Source: Chloroflexota bacterium (GTDB lineage Bacteria > Chloroflexota > Dehalococcoidia > Lucifugimonadales > Lucifugimonadaceae). From it: a stretch of 55,954 nt of DNA. Under the pieces are notes generated by a model. That model was not told the origin of the DNA and searched no databases. It saw nothing but the letters and a program-made list of their open reading frames with translations. The position numbers were made by a program, and so were the translations under genes. The stretch lies in NCBI GenBank assembly GCA_018649665.1, contig JABIHL010000151.1:1-55954 (forward strand), given 5' to 3'. Positions 49,839-55,954 of the stretch are shown in pieces; positions within the stretch are counted from its first letter, which is position 1; every line of letters begins with the position of its first letter.

Positions 49839-50681
49839 ATGGCGTTTATCAACTTCGTTCGAGATTACGAGCGTGTTGCCCGTTTTCGACTGGGTAAGTT
49901 CGAAGGGATGATGGGGCCGGGAATCGTAATATCGCTCCCGATCATCCACCAGATCCAGAAGATCGACACACGTATAACTGTTCTTGATATCCCGCGTCAA
50001 ACGAACATCACCAAGGACAATGCGCCGATCGAGATCGATTTTTTGGTGTATCTCCGGGTCAACATCAATGACGCCCAGAAGGCTGTTCTTGAGGTTGAAG
50101 ATTACACAACTGCTGTAGTTGGACTTGCCACGACTACCCTTCGGGCGGTCATCGGTGAAATGAACCTTGACGACGTCTTCTCCCAGCGAGACAAGATCAA
50201 TGAGGTTCTTCGAACACGATTGGATTCCGAAACAGAGCGCTGGGGTATCAAAGTTACGAACGTAGAAATTCGTGAGATCGATCCTCCAAGAGACATTCAA
50301 GAGGCGATGAACCGCCAAATGACTGCTGAACGCATTCGCCGTGCGGTTGTTCTCGAGGCCGATGGTACTAAGCAAGCAGCGATTACAGTTGCTGAAGGTG
50401 AGAAGCAATCATCGATCCTAAAGGCAGAAGGTGACAGGCAGGCTGAGATTCTTGCGGCTGAAGGTGATCAGCAAGCGACTGTGCTTAGAGCTGGCGGTTA
50501 TGCCGAAGCCCTCGCGGCGATTCACAAGGTCGCTTCGGGCGTAGATGCAAACACCATGACGCTTCAGTACGTCGATGCCTTGAAGACGCTAGGCGAAGGC
50601 GAATCAACAAAATTCGTTCTACCGTTGGAACTAACAAAAATGCTAGGTGGACTTGGTAGTTTCACGTCGCAAGACGACTAA
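49839..50681 (+). CDS. Slipin (SPFH/band 7/stomatin-like) protein
   Basis: 280 residues with a consensus RBS (AGGAGGT). SPFH domain: RFRLGKFEGMMGPGIVISLPI, DIPRQTNITKDNAPIEIDFLVYLRV, YTTAVVGLATTTLRAVIGEMNLDDVFSQRDKINEVL and WGIKVTNVEIREIDPP, here quoted only in part as the diagnostic IPRQTNITKDN and LRAVIGEM. A long Ala/Glu-rich coiled coil follows (about 165-225). Most slipins start with a TM hairpin; this one lacks it, starting directly in the band 7 domain, so it must reach the membrane through lipids or NfeD. It forms the typical NfeD-slipin pair and a terminator follows. Confidence 0.95.
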   Translation: MAFINFVRDYERVARFRLGKFEGMMGPGIVISLPIIHQIQKIDTRITVLDIPRQTNITKDNAPIEIDFLVYLRVNINDAQKAVLEVEDYTTAVVGLATTTLRAVIGEMNLDDVFSQRDKINEVLRTRLDSETERWGIKVTNVEIREIDPPRDIQEAMNRQMTAERIRRAVVLEADGTKQAAITVAEGEKQSSILKAEGDRQAEILAAEGDQQATVLRAGGYAEALAAIHKVASGVDANTMTLQYVDALKTLGEGESTKFVLPLELTKMLGGLGSFTSQDD

Positions 50682-50752
50682 AAAAAACGAATCAAAACGG
50701 GATCGAATTTCGGGTCGGAAAACGGATAAATAACGGACCTTGAATTTGCTCC

Positions 50753-50795
50753 AAATAGCCGGGCTCAGAGTTTTCTGTACCCGGCTATTTTTTTG
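50753..50795 (+). terminator. Rho-independent terminator after slipin
   Basis: AAATAGCCGGG (50753-50763) pairs with CCCGGCTATTT (50780-50790) around a 16-base loop, followed by T residues. Confidence 0.9.
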
Positions 50796-51669
50796 TCTGA
50801 AATCAATCGGAATCGACAACCTGTGCGGAAGTTTGGGAAAAATATCGATCGTCACTTGGTTGAGTTCAAATATCCATTTCTTACATTCGGATTACATGCT
50901 AAACAGAACGGTAAACAATCCGTTTAATTGTACCGAACTGCGCCGCACATTGACCAGCGCAAGTTGTCGTCAATCTGCACAAAAAACAATCCAAACGAGG
51001 ATCGTGAAAGCGGCGCATATTTTGGCACTGAAAACTTTGCGCTGATTGACTTTGAAATACGGTAGTTCGGTGAGTGATTGGCCGAAGCATTGACTGACCC
51101 CTCGCGCAATGACCATCGAGTGCCCCTGGGGTAAATCGTACGGTCAGCAGTTGGGCAGAAAGGTTTCACTTCGGCTGCGAATACTTGTGTCGAGTGACCT
51201 ACAGCGAATCAGCTCGTACAAGCGACGATCCGATGCCGATAATGATTTACGCCGCTAATTCACTCGTTGAGTACTGCCGTGGCGATGCAGGCCCTCCCAA
51301 AACAGTGTTGTAGCCGCAGATGGATCGCCAGACACGCCGCACAGAACACCGAACGCTCCTTTATGAGTGACAACGACAGCCCATCCGTCACAGCAGTCAA
51401 TCTCAACACGACACTACAACAGGTAACAAGAACAACTGCAGTGCAATGCGCTTCAAAAATGCTTGCGTTGCGGCGGTATGGCGGCGTAATATACGGCGTA
51501 GTGATCGTCAGTACGGCGTGTTTATTGGAGTAACGCTGCTGGTGAAATAAATGGGGTTGGTCGTAAGCGGTGTTTGTGAGCTCTGTAATGACGCGAATGT
51601 CATCTATCTCGGCTCAAGCGCCTCTGTGGTCAAGCCTGCGTGTCCAATGTTGTAGTGAGGCTTATTTGT
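50796..51669. other. Gene-free region of about 870 bp
   Basis: No frame looks like a real protein on either strand, and no tRNA or recognised RNA hallmark is seen. There are short imprecise repeats of the type CGGCGTA/CGGCGTG (about 51474-51520). This could be a decayed gene, a structured RNA or regulatory DNA for the gene at 51670. I see nothing I can name. Confidence 0.45.
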
Positions 51670-52479
51670 ATGGCAAAACTAGGTGATTACGAGTTTCCTG
51701 AAATCGGACTCGTCGAAAGCATCGAGCTTGGTCAAAAAATCGCTCGTGAATTCGCAGGCGAAGTATCTCGGCAAGGATTAGCTCGGTCGCTGGGAATGTC
51801 GGAGCGCGGCGGGGCGTTCTCCGCTCGTCTGGGTGCTCTGCGCATGTGGGGTGTAGCAGGTGGTCGGAGCCGGGTTCGAGTAACGAGGGATGGTTTACGC
51901 GCTGTAACGCCGCTCTCGGTCAAAGAGAGCGAAGATGCACGGATTAAACTCGCACGCAACGTCGCACTGTTTACTGAAATGTCGACACGTCTAGGTGACC
52001 AACCGTACGCCGCTGATCGATTCGCCGTTTTATTGGAAGAGCTTTCTGGTGCTGATCGAACCGAGGTCGCACGACGATTGGCATTGATCGATCGTATATT
52101 TAGTGAAGCTCGACCGTATCTGCCTAAAGATCAGTCAGTTCCAGTCGCCGAATCGGAGAATCCAGTCGGCAGTGCGTCACCATATGCGGCATCAGTTCAA
52201 GCGGAAACGGGTAGCACTGATCCTGTTTTCACCAGCAGCGCAACAAGTAGTGCGCCAATTGCGAGTGAACCCACACGGGACATCTTGCTTGGAGACCGAA
52301 TAGAACTTGGTTTACCGGATGGCAAACTATCGCTTCCTGAAACCCTCGCTAATTTAGATGCAGCGTTGACGGTTCTGTGGGCGAGAAGGCAGTTGGTAGC
52401 TGCTATTGATGCGGCTGAAGGGCGAGCCACGCCTACGCCGCCTAGAGATTTCTCTGGTTCGGCACAACGGCGTAAATAG
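51670..52479 (+). CDS. Protein of unknown function with probable winged-helix N-terminal domain
   Basis: 269 residues from the ATG at 51670 (GAGG 8 bases upstream; an in-frame start at 51640 would add 10). Residues about 8-80 look like a winged helix: IGLVESIELGQKIAREFAGEV, SRQGLARSLGMSERGGAFSARLGAL, and a wing GGRSRVRVTRDGLRAV, with LARSLGMSERGGAFSARL as recognition-type HTH. Residues 80-150 are helical (ESEDARIKLARNVALF and ADRFAVLLEELSGADRTEVARRL). A Ser/Pro/Ala-rich linker precedes a C-terminal helix (LANLDAALTVLWARRQLVAAIDAAEG). It may be a DNA-binding regulator or a defence-related DUF. No neighbour informs its function. Confidence 0.7.
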   Translation: MAKLGDYEFPEIGLVESIELGQKIAREFAGEVSRQGLARSLGMSERGGAFSARLGALRMWGVAGGRSRVRVTRDGLRAVTPLSVKESEDARIKLARNVALFTEMSTRLGDQPYAADRFAVLLEELSGADRTEVARRLALIDRIFSEARPYLPKDQSVPVAESENPVGSASPYAASVQAETGSTDPVFTSSATSSAPIASEPTRDILLGDRIELGLPDGKLSLPETLANLDAALTVLWARRQLVAAIDAAEGRATPTPPRDFSGSAQRRK

Positions 52480-52509
52480 GAACCTGCGGGATCACACAGA
52501 TCAGCGGCT

Positions 52510-53475
52510 CTACGGCTTCAACAGCACTTTTTGAACACCCTGACCCGGTCCGGCCGCAGCTTCGTAGGCTTCTTGGGCTTCATCGAGCGGAATTACGTGC
52601 GAAACGATTGGCGTGAGATCTAATCGCTTGATCTGCATCGCTGTGACGATCTTCTTCGCATCTTCGTTCGTTGGCCAAGAGGCGGCCGACAACGTAACGC
52701 CTTCCGGCAGCACCACGCTGGGTTCCGACGATCTGGTATGACCGTAGGGTTCAGAGAAAATTATGAAACCACCCGGTCGAACCAAACTCACAGCCGTTTC
52801 GAATTCCGGTGCTTCTCGAACGGATCCGATTATCACAACGTCCATTTGTTTGATCGGTAGTGCATCGCTGCCGCTTAGCGCCTGATTTGCGAATCCTGAA
52901 GCTAGCGTTCGTCGCGCCGTGTGATCTTCGATGGCGATCAGCTGTTTCGAATTGCCAGCGTTTTTTAATGCGATCAACGCAGTCAATCCAATTGGATCAC
53001 ATCCAACGACTGCGTATGAACCTTCGGGTGATTCGCTCATAGCGGCTGCGGCAACATTTACACCCAGTCCAGCAGTTCCACCCGCGAGCACGGCACGTTC
53101 TTCGCCTGATGCGGCAATTTTTGTGAGAGTAGCGTCGGCGTTGGGGACTCGAACATATTCAGCGTGTCCTCCCGGAAGAGACGACGAGCCAAACAACTGA
53201 CTAGTGCCGTTCGAAGTGAGATGGCGAACTGTATTCGATACTAGATCGTCTAGGTCAATCCTCGAAACATCTGAACCTATCTCGACTACTATTCCGGCGA
53301 ATTCGCCGCCAGGCACTACGGCTTCTTCACCAGCACTGAAAAAGTGTTCGATATCCCAAGGGCCTATTGCCGCAGTTGTTACTAATACGATCGCATCAGT
53401 GGTCTCAATTAGAGCCGGTCGGGGGATTTCGATAATTTCGACTCGACCGTAGCAGGGGAATGAAAGGGCTTGCAT
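52510..53475 (-). CDS. Medium-chain dehydrogenase/reductase lacking zinc ligands
   Basis: 321 residues. GroES-like N-domain with AIVLVTTAAIGPWDIEHFF and VVPGGEFAGIVVEIG, and a nucleotide-binding C-domain with SYAVVGCDPIGLTALIALKN and RPGGFIIFSEP, LDEAQEAYEAAAGPGQGVQKVLLKP at the end. In zinc MDRs the first motif contains CGTD and the second GHE; here Cys and His are replaced by Gly (IGPWD, GGE). No structural-zinc Cys cluster is present either. So it should work without zinc, like quinone reductases, or be inactive. The GxGxxG site reads GCDPIG. It follows uvrC by 6 bp on the same strand, probably co-transcribed. Confidence 0.88.
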   Translation of the reverse strand: MQALSFPCYGRVEIIEIPRPALIETTDAIVLVTTAAIGPWDIEHFFSAGEEAVVPGGEFAGIVVEIGSDVSRIDLDDLVSNTVRHLTSNGTSQLFGSSSLPGGHAEYVRVPNADATLTKIAASGEERAVLAGGTAGLGVNVAAAAMSESPEGSYAVVGCDPIGLTALIALKNAGNSKQLIAIEDHTARRTLASGFANQALSGSDALPIKQMDVVIIGSVREAPEFETAVSLVRPGGFIIFSEPYGHTRSSEPSVVLPEGVTLSAASWPTNEDAKKIVTAMQIKRLDLTPIVSHVIPLDEAQEAYEAAAGPGQGVQKVLLKP

Positions 53476-53481
53476 TGAGGC

Positions 53482-55323
53482 CTACAGGTGTTCTTTGAGC
53501 TGACGGGCCGTTTTCTCGGTCATTCCGGGTGAGGCTGCGATCTGCTCTTCCGATGCTTCCCGTATTCCCTTTACTGATCCGAAAGCTCGGATCAGCATTT
53601 TACGTCGTTTGGGCCCGATGCCGGGGACGCTGTCTAGAGCGGATTTTACTGACGACTTACCTCGAAGGTTGCGATGAAATGTAATTGCGAACCTGTGGGC
53701 TTCGTCTCGAGCTCGTTGCAGTAAAAACAGACCCTGAGAATTTCTGGGCATGATTACGGGTTCTGCTGCATCGGGCAGGAAAATCTCTTCTTCACGTTTT
53801 GCGATTGAAGCCAACTGGATATCTTGCAGTCCGAGAAACAACATCGCTTCTACAGCGGAAGAAAGTTGTCCTTTTCCGCCGTCGATTAAGACGAGATCGG
53901 GTGAGGCAGCAAAACTGGCGTTCTCTTCTCCGCCTTCTCTTGCGTTCTTAAGGCGTTTGAATCGACGAGTTAAGACTTCTTTCATCGACGCAAAATCATC
54001 GTTGCGATCGTGCGATTTGATCTTGAAACGGCGATAGTCGGACGAAAGCGGTTTTCCTTCTTGGAACACACTCATGCTGGCAACCGTGTTGGTTCCCTGA
54101 ATGTGGGATATGTCGTAGCACTCGATTCTGTTGGGTAGGGTGGGCAAGTTAAGCTGTTCTTGAAGTTCGGACATCGCCGATTCCATGCGAGTGGAATCTG
54201 ATATCCACTTCAACTTCAATTGTTCAAGGCCTTGCTCTGCATTTTCACTCACCATCTTGAGCAGCCGGCGTTTGGGACCGCGCTGTGGAATCGTTATTTC
54301 TACAGGTCCGTCTCTGCGTGATTCCAGCCACTGGTTAATAGTTTCAATTCGATTTATCGTTTCTGGGATGAGGATTCGCCTTGGCACGTGTGACGCCGAC
54401 GTATAGAACTGTTCGATGAACCTTGCAAGGATTTCATTGCCAGTTTCATCGCGAGTTCCGCTCATAGTGAAGTGATCACGGCCGATCAAATTCCCTTGGC
54501 GGACGAAGAATATTTCGACCCATGCTTCTTCTCCGCCATAGGCTGCGCCGATCACATCGAGATTTTCTCGACCGAGCCCGACAACTTTTTGCCCTTCGTA
54601 CACACGTTCGATTGCTTTGAGACGATCCCGAAGTGCTCCAGCTCGTTCAAATTCAAGTTGATCCGAAGCTTCGAGCATCGCTGTTTCTAGTTCGGTCACG
54701 ACTTCTTTCGTGTTCCCTTCCAGAAACATCAGAACTTGATCTATCACCTTGGAGTAGTCGAGCTTTGAGGCATATCCAGTGCATGGAGCGACGCAGCGCT
54801 TGATGTGGAATTCAAGGCATGGACGGTCATCAGTGCCTGTTATCGCCTTCGTGCAAGAACGGTAGGGGAAGAGTCTCTTAAGCAGGTCGAGGGTTTTTCG
54901 CACGCTTCCAGCCGATGCAAAAGGGCCGAAATATCGAGCTCCATCGTTTGCAGTGCGCCTTGTTACGTAGACTCGGGGAAACTCTTCTGCGAGATCGACC
55001 TTGATGTACGGGTAGGTCTTATCGTCTTTGAGTCGGACGTTGAAGCGAGGTTTGTGCTTCTTGATTAGCGAGTTTTCGAGCAGAAGTGCTTCTTGCTCAG
55101 ACTCGGTAACAATGAACTCGAAATCGGCAATTCTAGATACAAGCTCAGTAGTCTTCGCATCTAGGTTATTTTTTGATCCGAAATAAGAGCGGAGCCGGTT
55201 GCGCAGTGACGCCGACTTGCCGACGTAGAGAACTTTTCCTTCGGAGTCGCGATGAATGTACACCCCCGGTTTCAGGGGGACTGCTGCGAGTCGAGTCGAA
55301 AATGTTCGTGGTTCTGCTGGCAA
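53482..55323 (-). CDS. uvrC: UvrABC excinuclease subunit C
   Basis: 613 residues, full length. UvrC makes both incisions in nucleotide excision repair. Domains: GIY-YIG nuclease (KPGVYIHRDSEGKVLYVGKSASLRNRLRSYF shown in part, PGVYIHRD and VLYVGKSASLRNRL), Cys-rich stretch, UVR motif (LEFERAGALRDRLKAIE), RNase-H-like nuclease (NRIECYDISHIQGTN, VLIDGGKGQLSSA) and C-terminal HhH pair (LDSVPGIGPKRRKMLIRAFGSV and AASPGMTEKTARQL). The TTG at 55323 starts the canonical N-terminus; the upstream region lacks a strong RBS. The MDR gene follows 6 bp after its stop. Diagnostic motifs leave no reasonable alternative. Confidence 0.97.
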   Translation of the reverse strand: MPAEPRTFSTRLAAVPLKPGVYIHRDSEGKVLYVGKSASLRNRLRSYFGSKNNLDAKTTELVSRIADFEFIVTESEQEALLLENSLIKKHKPRFNVRLKDDKTYPYIKVDLAEEFPRVYVTRRTANDGARYFGPFASAGSVRKTLDLLKRLFPYRSCTKAITGTDDRPCLEFHIKRCVAPCTGYASKLDYSKVIDQVLMFLEGNTKEVVTELETAMLEASDQLEFERAGALRDRLKAIERVYEGQKVVGLGRENLDVIGAAYGGEEAWVEIFFVRQGNLIGRDHFTMSGTRDETGNEILARFIEQFYTSASHVPRRILIPETINRIETINQWLESRRDGPVEITIPQRGPKRRLLKMVSENAEQGLEQLKLKWISDSTRMESAMSELQEQLNLPTLPNRIECYDISHIQGTNTVASMSVFQEGKPLSSDYRRFKIKSHDRNDDFASMKEVLTRRFKRLKNAREGGEENASFAASPDLVLIDGGKGQLSSAVEAMLFLGLQDIQLASIAKREEEIFLPDAAEPVIMPRNSQGLFLLQRARDEAHRFAITFHRNLRGKSSVKSALDSVPGIGPKRRKMLIRAFGSVKGIREASEEQIAASPGMTEKTARQLKEHL

Positions 55324-55451
55324 TATAAAAACACGCTGTTCCGTTCTCGACCTGTTCAGTCGAGGACGGCTGTCTCGAATAACTCATTATTTAGTTCAGA
55401 AAATCGGGTTTGTTTTTCTTATTCAAGAAGAGCGAACCCAGCGATTTTGAA

Positions 55452-55730
55452 CTAGAGAGTGATGGTGAGAACCACGAGTACGAGTACTATTGCACCCGAA
55501 AGCGCACCCATTTTCTTGAGTTCAGCTGAGAGCGATCGTGTGTAGATCTCGGATCGCACACTGGCGCGCTGTGACGTCCGTTGGACTCGTGCTCGAACTC
55601 GCGGGGCACTCGCGGACGACGATGATTCGACAATGGCTGGCTCGTCGTCGCCTGCGTCTTCAGGTTGTTCCGACTGTACAAATACATTCGGCTTCGTGGT
55701 TCGACGGTTTTTTCGGGTATTTTTTGGCAT
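55452..55730 (-). CDS. Small tail-anchored membrane protein, unknown function
   Basis: 92 residues. A basic start (MPKNTRKNRRTTKPN), an acidic/Ser-rich middle (PEDAGDDEPAIVESSSSASA), an Arg/Ser/Thr-rich stretch (RVRARVQRTSQRASVR) and one C-terminal TM (about 75-92, SGAIVLVLVVLTITL) with the protein ending immediately after it. This arrangement puts the charged part in the cytoplasm. No family is recognised. It lies between the partial kinase-like gene and uvrC, all on the minus strand. Small proteins of this build are common in Chloroflexota. Considered real because of its regular topology, tight packing and poor alternatives on the other strand. Confidence 0.65.
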   Translation of the reverse strand: MPKNTRKNRRTTKPNVFVQSEQPEDAGDDEPAIVESSSSASAPRVRARVQRTSQRASVRSEIYTRSLSAELKKMGALSGAIVLVLVVLTITL

Positions 55731-55757
55731 TTAACTAGTACAGAGAACTTAGATAGC

Positions 55758-55954
55758 TTATTCGGATGTGAGTTCAGATTGAGCGAAAGTAGATTCCGCC
55801 CATTTCAAACCCTTTTCGGACATCACTTTTGCGGCGTCGACAGTGACCTGAGTAGCGTACTCAAGCGAGACGTCGGAAGTGTTCCACATGAAATGATACA
55901 AGAACGGATCGATAGGGCTCGAATCAAATGCACGCTCGAAGTAGCGATGTTGGG
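55758..55954 (-). CDS. Cytidylate kinase-like family protein, C-terminal fragment
   Basis: Only the last 64 codons are in the window; the frame is open to the edge and ends TAA at 55758. The visible part reads RYFERAFDSSPIDPFLYHFMWNTSDVSLEYA (given here only as YFERAF, DPFLYHFMWNTSDVSLEY), then a helix VTVDAAKVMSEKGLKW. In cytidylate-kinase-like family proteins a Y/F-rich helix precedes a D-P-x-x-Y-x-x-x-x-N-T strand; this fragment fits that pattern. That is a family-pattern match by eye, so the assignment is tentative. It is followed after 27 bp by the small tail-anchored gene on the same strand. Confidence 0.5.
   Translation of the reverse strand, partial: QHRYFERAFDSSPIDPFLYHFMWNTSDVSLEYATQVTVDAAKVMSEKGLKWAESTFAQSELTSE

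Noticed and set aside
50740-51045. 101-codon plus-strand frame after the slipin gene
   Set aside because: It starts in the terminator and shows no regular protein features.
51267-51533. 88-codon plus-strand frame in the gene-free region
   Set aside because: Low-complexity mixed sequence without RBS or domain; looks like non-coding DNA.

Overview
The window looks like a chromosomal segment of a marine Chloroflexota bacterium, probably Dehalococcoidia of the SAR202 lineage. This is inferred from gene content only: four paralogues of the mandelate racemase/muconate lactonizing branch of the enolase superfamily, several sugar-acid and CoA-acid catabolic genes, many Gly/Ala-rich lipoproteins typical of a single-membrane envelope, and moderate GC. 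No rRNA is present to settle the assignment. No phage, transposon or CRISPR array was seen, and coding density is high except for two gene-free stretches (about 18.6-19.3 kb and 50.8-51.7 kb).

Layout. 1-9.4 kb: a minus-strand block with a partial amidohydrolase, a HAD phosphatase, and a MacAB-like export system (permease, ATPase, membrane-fusion protein) behind its own histidine kinase, response regulator and a secreted acidic protein. A promoter with TTGACA and a tandem TTCACA repeat precedes the block. 9.7-11 kb: an orphan response regulator and a coiled-coil Arg-tailed protein, then tRNA-Arg(TCT). 11.3-13.9 kb: class III CoA-transferase, MaoC hydratase and CitE-type lyase, the enzyme set expected for itaconate/mesaconate-type C5 diacid degradation. 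14.1-17.8 kb: a 2-hydroxyacid dehydrogenase homologue lacking its catalytic residues, converging on a formate dehydrogenase whose reading frame runs through an in-frame TGA. That TGA sits at the selenocysteine position and is followed by a SECIS-like hairpin. 17.9-24.3 kb: DedA, a small HTH protein, a cytochrome c lipoprotein, larB, dnaN and a TrkH-type K+ channel subunit.

24.4-31.5 kb is a compact clade-II-type nitrous oxide reductase operon, transcribed nosZ - membrane protein - nosD::nosF fusion - nosY - nosL - cytochrome c, ending in a strong terminator. NosZ, NosL and the cytochrome all carry lipoboxes. NosD and NosF, normally separate, are one polypeptide joined through a transmembrane segment. 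Together these genes would reduce N2O to N2 at the outer face of the cytoplasmic membrane.

31.9-48.2 kb is catabolic and accessory: a thioredoxin-fold lipoprotein, a DapA-fold/RraA-fold/enolase-superfamily operon, a collagen-like lipoprotein with a probable seven-bladed propeller, homocysteine methyltransferase/MTHFR, PhzF, an MFS-enolase pair, a TlpA-like thioredoxin, an SDR, a TfoX-N protein and two more enolase-superfamily enzymes. 48.3-56 kb holds an NfeD-slipin pair, an unknown probable winged-helix protein, a zinc-less MDR oxidoreductase, uvrC, a small tail-anchored protein and the C-terminal end of a cytidylate-kinase-like protein.

The most noteworthy items are the selenocysteine formate dehydrogenase, which a standard gene caller would split into two genes, and the NosD-NosF fusion.
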